The notes under the pieces were generated by a model. The model was not told the origin of the DNA, searched no databases, and saw only the letters and a list, made by a program, of their open reading frames with translations. This document shows, piece by piece, positions 41,418 through 48,683 of a stretch of 64,000 nucleotides of DNA (position 1 is its first letter; each line of letters opens with the position of its first letter). A program made the position numbers and the translations under genes. Source of the stretch: Herbiconiux daphne (GTDB taxonomy: Bacteria > Actinomycetota > Actinomycetes > Actinomycetales > Microbacteriaceae); assembly GCF_024979295.1 (NCBI RefSeq), contig NZ_JANLCJ010000004.1:248001-312000 (forward strand). The letters are read 5' to 3'.

Positions 41418-42344
41418 ATGCTCTCTGCGATCCTCGGCCTGGCCGGAGCCATGATCTACGGCGGCTCCGACTTCCTCGGCGCGCTGGCGTCGCGGCGCAT
41501 CAACCCCCTGCGCGTGACCGCCCTCTCCGCGTTCGCGGGCCTGCTGCTGCTCGTGGCGCTCTCGCCTCTTCTCGGCGCGGCCTGGTCGCCCGAGGCGGTG
41601 CTGTGGGGCATCGTCTCCGGAGTGGCGGGGGCCGGGGCCATCGCCCTGCTCTACGCCAGTCTCGCGATCGGCCCGATGAGCATCCTCTCGCCGCTGACCG
41701 CTCTCGTGTCGGCGCTCGTGCCGATGACGGTCGGGCTGCTGAGCGGCGAGCGCCTGCCCCTCATCGGCTACATCGCCCTCGCGATCGCTCTCGTCGCCGT
41801 GGTGCTCGTGGGTTTCGTTCCCGAGAAGGGGGCGGCGCGGCCGAGTCTGCGCGGTCTCGTGATGGCGGTCGGGTCGGGCGCGCTGATCGGTGTCTTCCTC
41901 GTGGTGATCGACCTCACGCCCGCCGACTCCGGCCTCGCCCCGCTGCTGCTCAGTCGCGCCGTGAACACCGTCGTCACGGGCGCGGCCGTGGGGGTGCTGG
42001 CGCTTCTCGCCCTGCGGCGACGGCGAGCGGCCGACCCGGCGCTCACCGCGCCGGCGGCCGACGGGCCCGCCACGCCGACCCCCGCCGATGCCGCCGTGCC
42101 GCGGTGGGCGCGCAACGCCCTGGCGCTCGCGATCGTGTGCGGGGTGGTCGACGCCCTCGCCAACGTGCTTCTGCTGCTCGCGCTGCGGGCCGGCGAGCTC
42201 ACCGTCGTGTCGGTGCTCACCGCGCTCTACCCCGCGGGCACCGTCGTCCTCGCCGCGGTGCTGCTGAAGGAACGGGTCGCGCCGGTGCAGGTCGTCGGAC
42301 TCGTGCTCGCGTTCGTCGCCGCAGCCATGCTCTCCCTGGCCTGA
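41418..42344 (+). CDS. EamA/DMT-family transporter
   Basis: A 308-residue integral membrane protein with about ten helices in two EamA halves (MLSAILGLAGAMIYGGSDFL; ASLAIGPMSILSPLTALVSA; in the second half GELTVVSVLTALYPAGTVVL). A charged, Pro-rich cytoplasmic loop (about residues 194-232) separates the halves. Substrate unknown. TAGGCT at 41403-41408 lies 9 nt before ATG, so the leader is very short or absent. Confidence 0.85.
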   Translation: MLSAILGLAGAMIYGGSDFLGALASRRINPLRVTALSAFAGLLLLVALSPLLGAAWSPEAVLWGIVSGVAGAGAIALLYASLAIGPMSILSPLTALVSALVPMTVGLLSGERLPLIGYIALAIALVAVVLVGFVPEKGAARPSLRGLVMAVGSGALIGVFLVVIDLTPADSGLAPLLLSRAVNTVVTGAAVGVLALLALRRRRAADPALTAPAADGPATPTPADAAVPRWARNALALAIVCGVVDALANVLLLLALRAGELTVVSVLTALYPAGTVVLAAVLLKERVAPVQVVGLVLAFVAAAMLSLA

Positions 42345-42463
42345 CCCCCGTCGGCCGGGATCGGTCAGCGGATGCCGGAATATCGGCGAGCGACGCCCTC
42401 TACGGCCTCGGTCGTCGTTATTTCTGCATCCGCTGACTGGCTGCGCCGCAATAGAGTGCCGGT

Positions 42464-42880
42464 ATGGACGACCGATCGGCGCAGGGGGCGACCCCGGGCG
42501 CGCACGACGAGCGCCGCCCGCGCTCGGTCTACGGCGTCGGCCGCGATCCCGACGTGCGGTTCAGCCTGGCCAACGAGCGCACCGCCCTTGCCTGGGTGCG
42601 CACGGGGCTGTCGCTCGTGGCCGGCGGCGTGGCGCTCACCACGGTGGCCGCGATCGCCGACCTGCCGTGGGTGATCGACCTCGTCGCCCTGGTCGCGTGT
42701 CTGGCCGGGGGCGCCCTGGCGGCATCCGCCCTGTTCTCGTGGCGGCGGGTGGAGCGTGCCCTGCGCGAAGACCGGCCGCTGCCCGCTCCCGCCGCGCTGC
42801 CCTGGCTCGTGGGCGGGGTGGTCGTGCTGGCGCTCGTGCTGGGCGTCTTCGCGCTGGTCGAGATCGCGCAGGCGGCGTGA
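42464..42880 (+). CDS. DUF202 (YidH-type) membrane protein
   Basis: A 138-residue protein with a charged N-terminus carrying the DUF202 motif FSLANERTALAWVRTGLSLV and three membrane spans. Function unknown; the family may interact with other envelope proteins. ATG has TAGAGT exactly 6 nt upstream, so a leaderless transcript is likely. Followed 25 nt later by a second DUF202 gene. Confidence 0.85.
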   Translation: MDDRSAQGATPGAHDERRPRSVYGVGRDPDVRFSLANERTALAWVRTGLSLVAGGVALTTVAAIADLPWVIDLVALVACLAGGALAASALFSWRRVERALREDRPLPAPAALPWLVGGVVVLALVLGVFALVEIAQAA

Positions 42881-42905
42881 CGGCCGAGCCTGCCCGGGTG
42901 CGCCG

Positions 42906-43220
42906 ATGAGCCAGCCGCCTCCCGCGCGCGATCCGGGCCTTCAGCCCGAGCGCACCGCCCTGGCGTGGCAGCGCACGGCGCTGTCGGTGGCCATGATCGC
43001 GCTGCTGCTGGCGTTCGCGTGCCTGCGCGGCGGCTTTCTCGTCGGCACCGCGATCGCCGCACTGATCGCCCTGGGCGCGGGCGCGACGCTCTTCGCCGCC
43101 CGCCGCGGGGCCACACGATCGACCGGCACCTCGCCGTGGACCGCCCTCACCCGCATCGCCGTGCTGCTCATCGCGACCGCCGCGCTCGGAGCCGTGTTCG
43201 CGCTCATCGTGCTGCTCTGA
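42906..43220 (+). CDS. DUF202 membrane protein
   Basis: A 104-residue small membrane protein with the DUF202 motif GLQPERTALAWQRTALSVAM and three spans. Together with the preceding protein it makes the common YidH/YidG-like pair. No good ribosome-binding site precedes ATG, so translation probably depends on the upstream gene. The stop faces the convergent Asp23-like gene 18 nt away. Confidence 0.8.
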   Translation: MSQPPPARDPGLQPERTALAWQRTALSVAMIALLLAFACLRGGFLVGTAIAALIALGAGATLFAARRGATRSTGTSPWTALTRIAVLLIATAALGAVFALIVLL

Positions 43221-43238
43221 TCGCTGTGCCTGGCCCGC

Positions 43239-43565
43239 TCACCCGATGCGGCTCACCTCCACCGAGATCGACGCGACTCCGGCGGGAGGCCCCTGCTCCT
43301 GCAAGGCATCCATCAGCACCGAATAGACGTCGCGGCAGGTCTCGGCCGCCGGCCGGTCGTCGTCGACCGCGATCTTCACCGCCACGGCGATGCCCTCGGG
43401 CCCCCGGCTGAGCGTGATGGGCTCGGCCGGTGCCTGGCGCAGAAGCGCGGCCGCGGCATCCGTCACGGCGGCAACCACCGCGGGCCGGGTGTCGTAGCTC
43501 TGCAGCACGCCCGGCACCTCGAGTACGAGCCGGCCCAGTTCGCGGGCGAGTTCGCTGTCGTTCAC
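43239..43565 (-). CDS. Small Asp23-like protein downstream of the sigma operon
   Basis: A 108-residue protein with no clear family name. The C-terminal half (ITLSRGPEGIAVAVKIAVDD, CRDVYSVLMDALQEQG, VASISVEVSRIG) follows the beta-alpha-beta pattern of Asp23 domains, including the VPGV motif near the start. GTG at 43565 overlaps the stop of the preceding gene as GTGA. It is the third gene of the sigma operon and may be a cytosolic partner of the Asp23 proteins. Assignment is by pattern only. Confidence 0.7.
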   Translation of the reverse strand: MNDSELARELGRLVLEVPGVLQSYDTRPAVVAAVTDAAAALLRQAPAEPITLSRGPEGIAVAVKIAVDDDRPAAETCRDVYSVLMDALQEQGPPAGVASISVEVSRIG

Positions 43566-44152
43566 GATTGCTGCCCCTCGTCATCGGTGCGTCGCAGATG
43601 CACGTCGGTGATGGTCACGTCGACCGCCTCGATGGCGAGTTCGGTGTGCTGGATGAGTGCGCCGGCGATGGCCACCCGCAACCGCTCCGCCGCGGCCGGG
43701 ATGGGTTCGCCCCAGAACACGCTCGCCTCGACGCGCACGACCACCGGCGAACCGGCGACCGTCACGTCGCCGTCGAGCACGCAGCGCCCCACCAGCACGC
43801 CGTCGACCGAGTCGCCGGCAGCGCGCACCAGCCCGCGCACGGCTCCCTCGGTGAGCGTCAGGTTCGCCCGCGGCGACGGGTGCGTCAGCGGAATCGCGCG
43901 GCCCGCCTTCACCTCGCGGTGCAGGTTGGTGAGGATGGAGTCGATCCAGCCCTCGTCGCCCGTCGACAACCCGCCCTCGTCGACGTCGATCAGCGATCGG
44001 GCGGCCTCACGCACCCGCAGCAGCGCCGCGAGAGCCAGGTGGTTCTCGGGTGACTGCTCGATCAGCTCCCGCGGAGGTTCGACGCCGCGGTCGAGGTAGT
44101 CGCTCAACACGTCGACGATGTCGTCGGCCGGGTCGTCGTTCGCTGCGTTCAT
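43562..44152 (-). CDS. Asp23/Gls24-domain protein with anti-sigma-like N-terminus
   Basis: A 196-residue protein. Residues 1-65 (DDIVDVLSDYLDRGVEPPRE, NHLALAALLRVREAARSLID) resemble the helical sigma-binding region of anti-sigma factors but lack the zinc-binding His/Cys. Residues 95-190 are an Asp23 domain (LTLTEGAVRGLVRAAGDSVD, VVVRVEASVFWGEPIPAAAE, VTITDVHLRR). No membrane span. ATG overlaps the sigma-factor stop as ATGA, the usual place of an anti-sigma gene. A cytosolic anti-sigma factor using an Asp23 domain as sensor is inferred, not known. Confidence 0.75.
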   Translation of the reverse strand: MNAANDDPADDIVDVLSDYLDRGVEPPRELIEQSPENHLALAALLRVREAARSLIDVDEGGLSTGDEGWIDSILTNLHREVKAGRAIPLTHPSPRANLTLTEGAVRGLVRAAGDSVDGVLVGRCVLDGDVTVAGSPVVVRVEASVFWGEPIPAAAERLRVAIAGALIQHTELAIEAVDVTITDVHLRRTDDEGQQS

Positions 44153-44715
44153 CGCCACTCCTCCATCTCTGTCATCAGTCGTCGTCGAGCCCGAGCCAGA
44201 AGTCCGCGAACGGTCGAGGGGGGCACGCCCAGCTCGGCCGAGATCTCGTCGTAGCTGAAGCCCCCCACCTCCTTCATGACCCAGCAGTTGCGCTGCGCGT
44301 CGGGCAGCAACTCGAGGGCTCGCACCAGGCTGTCCTGCTGCGAGTGGGTCTCGGCCTGCCGTTCGGGCTGTTCGCGCTCGGGGGCCGGGTCGTCCCAGTC
44401 CTCGATGGGCGCGTGGTCGTGCCGGGCCCGGATGCGGTCGATCGCCTTGTGGTTGACGATGCGCATCAGCCACGACTTCACGGCCGAGAGGTCTTCGAGC
44501 TCGGGCAGCTTGTCCCAGGCCGTGATGAAGGCGTCCTGCACCACGTCGTCGACGTCGGCATTGCTGCCCAGGATGCGCGCGGCGTAGGCGCGCATGAGCG
44601 CACCGTGCCGCCGGATCAGCACCTCGAAACCGCGCACGTCGCCGTCTGCCGCGCGCCCGGCGAGGATGCGATCGGATGCCTCGGCGAGCGACGAGAGGCG
44701 ATCCACGTCGGCCAT
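44149..44715 (-). CDS. RNA polymerase sigma factor, ECF (sigma-70 family)
   Basis: A 188-residue ECF sigma factor. Region 2: FEVLIRRHGALMRAYAARIL, DDVVQDAFITAWDKLPELED and AVKSWLMRIVNHKAIDRIRA. Region 4: RALELLPDAQRNCWVMKEVG then FSYDEISAELGVPPSTVRGL. It heads an operon with the Asp23/anti-sigma-like gene and diverges from a second Asp23 operon. It probably directs that operon in envelope or alkaline stress. The promoter consensus cannot be derived from one site. Confidence 0.93.
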   Translation of the reverse strand: MADVDRLSSLAEASDRILAGRAADGDVRGFEVLIRRHGALMRAYAARILGSNADVDDVVQDAFITAWDKLPELEDLSAVKSWLMRIVNHKAIDRIRARHDHAPIEDWDDPAPEREQPERQAETHSQQDSLVRALELLPDAQRNCWVMKEVGGFSYDEISAELGVPPSTVRGLLARARRRLMTEMEEWR

Positions 44716-44755
44716 CGCACCCCGTTCAGAATTTTTCTCGAGCGATTTCGTGACG

Positions 44756-44770
44756 ATCTCGGGTCGAGAT
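44756..44770. promoter_or_regulatory. Palindrome between the divergent sigma and Asp23 operons
   Basis: ATCTCG-GGT-CGAGAT is a perfect inverted repeat inside the 117-nt divergent spacer. It could be an operator, or part of an ECF-type promoter for the Asp23 operon. GTGAACC (44777-44783) also lies here, 50 nt before the Asp23 start. Confidence 0.4.
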
Positions 44771-44832
44771 GCGTCTTACTAGTGAACCACCCGCAGGCCG
44801 GCTCGACCGGTCACCGAACAAGGGATCACACA

Positions 44833-45294
44833 ATGGCCAACACCACGAGCGCCACCAGCTCCGCGTCCACCTCCGGCGAGTCCGTCGCCTACACGGGCAT
44901 CGACCCGCTCACCGGCACCCTGGGCAAGACCGTCATCAACACCGGCGTCGTGTCGAAGATCGCCGGCATCGCTGCCCGCGACGTTCCCGGCGTCTATGCC
45001 CTCGGCGGCGGCGCGGCCCGCGCGTTCGGAGCCATCCGCGACGCCATCAGCGCCACCGACCTCTCGCAGGGTGTCTCGGTCGAGGTCGGCGAGACCCAGG
45101 TCGCCGCCGACATCTCGATCGTCGCTGAATACCCCATGCCGCTGCAGAAGGTCGCCGACGACGTGCGCTCCGCCGTCGTCGACGCCATCGAGACGCTCGT
45201 CGGCCTGCAGGTCACCGAGGTCAACGTGACCGTCAACGACGTGCACCTGCCCTCCGACGACACCGACGCCCAGGCCGAGGTGCGAGTCCAGTGA
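44833..45294 (+). CDS. Asp23/Gls24 family envelope stress protein
   Basis: A 153-residue Asp23 protein: GKTVINTGVVSKIAGIAARD, VPGVYALGGGAARAFGAIRD, VSVEVGETQVAADISIVAEY, then PMPLQKVADDVRSAVVDAIE and TEVNVTVNDVHLP. In Staphylococcus aureus Asp23 is an abundant membrane-associated protein held by AmaP and linked to alkaline and cell-wall stress. ATG has AAGGGA about 8 nt upstream. First gene of a six-gene operon whose coding frames mostly overlap by 4 nt. Confidence 0.92.
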   Translation: MANTTSATSSASTSGESVAYTGIDPLTGTLGKTVINTGVVSKIAGIAARDVPGVYALGGGAARAFGAIRDAISATDLSQGVSVEVGETQVAADISIVAEYPMPLQKVADDVRSAVVDAIETLVGLQVTEVNVTVNDVHLPSDDTDAQAEVRVQ

Positions 45295-45482
45295 CCTCCG
45301 CCAAGACCGGAATCCTGATCGGCGCCGTGCTCGCCCTCACCTGGGTCGTGTTCGGCTTCTGGGTGTTCGTGTTCGTCGCCGTCGCGATGGCCATCGGCGC
45401 CCTGATCGGCCGGGCGATCGACGGAAAGCTCAGCGTCACCGGGCTCGTCGATGCAGTCAGAGGCCGACGGACGTCACTGTGA
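45291..45482 (+). CDS. DUF2273-like small membrane protein
   Basis: A 63-residue protein with two hydrophobic segments (TGILIGAVLALTWVVFGFWV, FVFVAVAMAIGALIGRAID). Small DUF2273 proteins accompany Asp23 and AmaP in Firmicutes and help hold Asp23 at the membrane. GTG overlaps the Asp23 stop as GTGA. Confidence 0.8.
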   Translation: MTSAKTGILIGAVLALTWVVFGFWVFVFVAVAMAIGALIGRAIDGKLSVTGLVDAVRGRRTSL

Positions 45483-45880
45483 CCACCGACCGGCCGACGC
45501 CCGTGCAACCGGCGGATGCCGCGGCACCCGCCGCCTTCCGGGGACGCAACCGTGTCACGGCTCGCGCCCTCTCGGCGGTGGTGTCGGCGGTGGCGGGCGA
45601 GGCGCTGCAGGTCAACCCCGCACGCGTCTCGGTCGACCTCACCGACTCCGCCGGGGCCGTGTCAGTCGTCATCCGCTCCCCCATCGCCATTCCGGCGCTC
45701 GGACGCATCGAAGACGACCCGACGGTGATCGACCACTTCGGTGGCACGGTCGTGGCTCGGGCCGACGACGCGCGACGCATCGTGCGGGAGCGGGTCGAAG
45801 AACTCACCGGCTCGCACGTGGGTGACGTCGCACTGCGCGTCACCTCGGCACAGATCAGGCAGACACGGAGAGTGGCATGA
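45479..45880 (+). CDS. Divergent Asp23-like protein
   Basis: A 133-residue soluble protein. Its course (NRVTARALSAVVSAVAGEAL, VNPARVSVDLTD, AVSVVIRSPIAIP, RRIVRERVEELTGSHVGDVA then LRVTSAQI) follows the Asp23 fold in order, although the sequence is diverged. GTG overlaps the previous stop as GTGA. Probably another cytosolic layer of the Asp23 assembly. Confidence 0.7.
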   Translation: MTTDRPTPVQPADAAAPAAFRGRNRVTARALSAVVSAVAGEALQVNPARVSVDLTDSAGAVSVVIRSPIAIPALGRIEDDPTVIDHFGGTVVARADDARRIVRERVEELTGSHVGDVALRVTSAQIRQTRRVA

Positions 45881-46455
45881 CCTACGACGCCCCCTACAAG
45901 CGGTTGTTGCGACGCGAGTCGCATTCGCCGCGCTCGACGCTCGCGATCGTCTTGGCGATCGTCGGCATCGTCGCGTGCCTCTACGCCGCGACCGAGATCG
46001 TGCTGCACCTGCTCGGCGTCGCGCCGTTGCTGGCCGCTCCTGCCGACATCGCGGCGGCGATCGCCTCGATCAGCTCGGTCGAGACCTGGCTGCTCGTGGT
46101 CGCCGGGGCCGTGGTCGCGCTCATCGGCCTGTGGCTCGTCATCGTGGCGATCGCACCGGGCCGCCGTGCCCGCCACCGCCTCGTGACCGAGCGCAGCGCC
46201 GTGGTGGTCGACGACGAGGTGATCGCCTCTGCTCTCGCCCGCACCGCTTCGCGCGCTGCCCTGGTGTCGCCCGACGGCGTGCGCGCCTCGGTCTCGCGGC
46301 GATCGGCCGTCGTCACCATGACCCCGCGCAGTGGCCAGCCGATCGACCGGGCAGCCGCGGCGGAGGCCGTGCAACGGGAGTTGGATGAGAGCGGGCTCGC
46401 GCCGACGTTGCGCTCCCGCACGACGATCGAGAAGAGAGGGGTGGTGGGCGCATGA
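45877..46455 (+). CDS. DUF6286-type membrane protein
   Basis: A 192-residue protein with two membrane spans (STLAIVLAIVGIVACLYAAT; WLLVVAGAVVALIGLWLVIV) and a soluble C-terminal part (SAVVVDDEVIASALARTASR, VRASVSRRSAVVTMTPRSG) that resembles the tail of AmaP and may have an Asp23-like fold. ATG overlaps the previous stop as ATGA. Function not known; likely a membrane anchor in the Asp23 system. Confidence 0.75.
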   Translation: MTYDAPYKRLLRRESHSPRSTLAIVLAIVGIVACLYAATEIVLHLLGVAPLLAAPADIAAAIASISSVETWLLVVAGAVVALIGLWLVIVAIAPGRRARHRLVTERSAVVVDDEVIASALARTASRAALVSPDGVRASVSRRSAVVTMTPRSGQPIDRAAAAEAVQRELDESGLAPTLRSRTTIEKRGVVGA

Positions 46456-47057
46456 ACAGCACCAACCGCGGCGCCAACCGGCTCGTCATTCTTCTCTTCG
46501 GCCTGCTGGCACTCGCCCTGGGCGCCGGCGCCATCGCGCTCGGGCTCGTCGCCGGCGCCCGAGACGCGTTCGACACGGGTGCGTCGTCGGCGATCGGCAC
46601 CCTCGGCTCGTTCAGCGCCGAGACCGGGGTCGCCGCGACATCCCTGAGCGTGCTCTGGATCGTCGCGCTCGCCGCACTGGCCGTCGTGGTCGTGCTGCTC
46701 GTGGTGTTCATCCAGCGCCAGGGTCGCGGCCACCACGGCCGCGTGCTCGAGAGCGAACCGGATGCCGACGGCCGCACGCTGATCGACTCCGGATTCGCGG
46801 AGTCGGCGCTCTCGGAAGCCCTGGCCGACTCCCCCGAGATCGTGTCGAGCCACGTGTCGACCTACCGCGTCAAGAAGACGCCGGTGCTGAAGATCTCGGC
46901 GACCGCCCGTCGGGGCGTCTCGCCGGCCGTGGTGGTGGAAGTGGTCGAGCGTGCCGTGCGCGCGCTCGACGAGCTGCTCGGCATCCGTGTTCCCGTGCTG
47001 ATCCAGATCAGCGGCGGGCTCTCGACCCGCGTCGCGAAAGCGTCGCGGTTGCAGTGA
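46452..47057 (+). CDS. AmaP-like membrane anchor of Asp23
   Basis: A 201-residue protein with two membrane spans (LVILLFGLLALALGAGAIAL; LWIVALAALAVVVVLLVVFI) and a soluble C-terminal domain (SSHVSTYRVKKTPVLKISAT, VVVEVVERAVRALDELLGIR). This is the AmaP layout. AmaP of S. aureus recruits Asp23 to the membrane. ATG overlaps the DUF6286 stop as ATGA. Confidence 0.78.
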   Translation: MNSTNRGANRLVILLFGLLALALGAGAIALGLVAGARDAFDTGASSAIGTLGSFSAETGVAATSLSVLWIVALAALAVVVVLLVVFIQRQGRGHHGRVLESEPDADGRTLIDSGFAESALSEALADSPEIVSSHVSTYRVKKTPVLKISATARRGVSPAVVVEVVERAVRALDELLGIRVPVLIQISGGLSTRVAKASRLQ

Positions 47058-47119
47058 CCCGGGTCTCCCGGTGCCACTGCTGACCGAAATGAAATGACGA
47101 CACAACGAAGGAGATCGCG

Positions 47120-47293
47120 ATGAGCGCATCCGACAAGATCAAGAATGCCGCCCAGGACCTCAAGGGCAAGGCCGAAGAGGCCATCGGCAAGGCCACCAAC
47201 GACGACTCGAAGGTCGCCGAGGGCAAGGCCGACCAGGCGTCGGCCGACGTGAAGAAGGCCGGCGAGAACGTCAAAGACGCGTTCAAGAACTAG
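47120..47293 (+). CDS. CsbD family stress protein
   Basis: A 57-residue, highly charged protein: DKIKNAAQDLKGKAEEAIGK, then KVAEGKADQASADVKKAGEN. CsbD/YjbJ proteins are small general stress proteins of unknown action. ATG has AAGGAG 6-7 nt upstream. It closes the Asp23 operon 62 nt after the AmaP-like gene; a strong hairpin follows. Confidence 0.9.
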   Translation: MSASDKIKNAAQDLKGKAEEAIGKATNDDSKVAEGKADQASADVKKAGENVKDAFKN

Positions 47294-47312
47294 ATTCGCG
47301 ACGGATCGACTC

Positions 47313-47340
47313 GTGGCCGGTGCCGAAAGGCGCCGGCCAC
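47313..47340. terminator. Terminator between csbD and the convergent DUF1345 gene
   Basis: GTGGCCGG-T-GCC-GAAA-GGC-G-CCGGCCAC: a 12-bp stem (one T-G pair) capped by a GAAA tetraloop, 19 nt after the CsbD stop and 18 nt after the convergent gene's stop. Confidence 0.85.
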
Positions 47341-47358
47341 TGCCGTCGCTCGGGTCGC

Positions 47359-48015
47359 TCAGAAGGTGAATCCCGAGATGAGGTTCACGAGTGTGGCGAG
47401 GATGACGGCGCCGAAGAGATATGACAGCAGGGCGTGCCGGATCACGGCCATGCGGATCACCGACGACTCGATGTTGGTGTCGGAGACCTGGAACGTCATG
47501 CCGAGGGTGAACGCCAGGTAGCCGAAGTCGCCGTAGGTGGGCAGCTCCTTCTGGTTGAAGCTGATGCCGCCGCGGGTGCCGGAGTAGTAGAGCACGGCGT
47601 AGCGCAGGGTGTAGAGCGTGTGGATGAGGAACCAGCTCACCACGACGCTGAGGATGGCCACGCCGCTCAGCACGTCGCGCGCCAGCCCGGCCTTGCCGTT
47701 GGAGAGCACGAGGATGAACACCACCACCACGAGGCTCGCCGTGCTGGCGAGCACGAGCAGCACGTCGCTCGTGGTGCGGGTGGGGTCTTCGCGGTGGGCG
47801 AGGATCTCGGTGGTGCGGGCGTCCATGCCCCCGATGGTCGCCCAGATCCAGACCAGGTAGACCAGGCAGGCCGCCGCCCAGCCGGCGATGGCCGCGATGT
47901 CGACCTGGCCCAGCAGGATGAGCACGACCGTGACGGCGACGCCGACCACGCCCATCACGGCGAAGCGCACCCGGGCACGGCGACGGCGCTTCTCGGCTGT
48001 GTAGCGTTCCTCCAT
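47359..48015 (-). CDS. DUF1345 membrane protein
   Basis: A 218-residue membrane protein with about five spans and the DUF1345 blocks SWFLIHTLYTLRYAVLYY, then SGTRGGISF, YGDFGYLAFTLGMTFQVSDT and IRMAVIRHALLSYLFGAVIL. Function unknown. No strong ribosome-binding site before ATG. Confidence 0.88.
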   Translation of the reverse strand: MEERYTAEKRRRRARVRFAVMGVVGVAVTVVLILLGQVDIAAIAGWAAACLVYLVWIWATIGGMDARTTEILAHREDPTRTTSDVLLVLASTASLVVVVFILVLSNGKAGLARDVLSGVAILSVVVSWFLIHTLYTLRYAVLYYSGTRGGISFNQKELPTYGDFGYLAFTLGMTFQVSDTNIESSVIRMAVIRHALLSYLFGAVILATLVNLISGFTF

Positions 48016-48086
48016 GCGTCGATCGTCCCACGCCGGGCGGCATCCGTGAGCACGCTCGCGGCCTCTAAACTTGCGCCGGAGGCCCC

Positions 48087-48683
48087 ATGAAGAACACGAG
48101 CACCCGTCTGCTGCTGAGTTGCGCCGCGATCGGCGTCGCCGGCGGCATCTTGTTCGTCGTCAATTCCTACGTCGGCGGAACCGTGAACGCGGTCGTGCCG
48201 ATGCTCTACGGCCTCACCCTGGGGGTCTACTTCGTGCCGGGCGCGATCGCGCAGTTCCTCTTCCGCCGGGGCGGCGTGGCACTGCTGGTCGCCGTGATCT
48301 CTGGGCTCGTCTCGGCCGCCTTCCAGCCGCTCGGCTTCGGCGCGGCACTGATCGCCGTGGGCATCGGGGCGGTGCAGGAACTGCCGTTCCTGATCGCCCG
48401 CTACCGCTACTGGCCGATCTGGCTGTTCGTCGTCGGTGCGGCCTTCTCGGGCATCGTGCTGGCGTTCGGCATGTACCGCCTCGTCGGGTCGCGCGACCTC
48501 GACGTCGTCGGCGCCGTCGTGCTGGTGGCCGGTTCGGTGCTGTCGCCGATCGTGTTCACGTTCGTCGCGCTCGCCCTCGCCCGAGCTCTGGCCGCGACCG
48601 GCGTGGCCCGAGGGCTCGCACGCCCGGTCGACGACCGGGCGGCGGCTACTGCGAGGCGAGCACCGGCGCGTCGGCGTCGGTGA
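48087..48683 (+). CDS. ECF transporter substrate-specific (S) component, YkoE-like
   Basis: A 198-residue membrane protein with about five to six spans. YkoE-type features include AQFLFRRGGVALLVAVISGL and GIGAVQELPFLIARYRYWPI. S components bind the substrate and use a shared ATPase/T module, here encoded at 50267-52818 on the same strand, beyond a convergent gene. YkoE proteins are linked to thiamine or its precursors, but the iron box before the ATPase gene argues for an iron-related ligand. GGAGG precedes ATG, with TAAACT (48064-48069) as -10. The last 38 nt overlap the convergent gene. Confidence 0.82.
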   Translation: MKNTSTRLLLSCAAIGVAGGILFVVNSYVGGTVNAVVPMLYGLTLGVYFVPGAIAQFLFRRGGVALLVAVISGLVSAAFQPLGFGAALIAVGIGAVQELPFLIARYRYWPIWLFVVGAAFSGIVLAFGMYRLVGSRDLDVVGAVVLVAGSVLSPIVFTFVALALARALAATGVARGLARPVDDRAAATARRAPARRRR

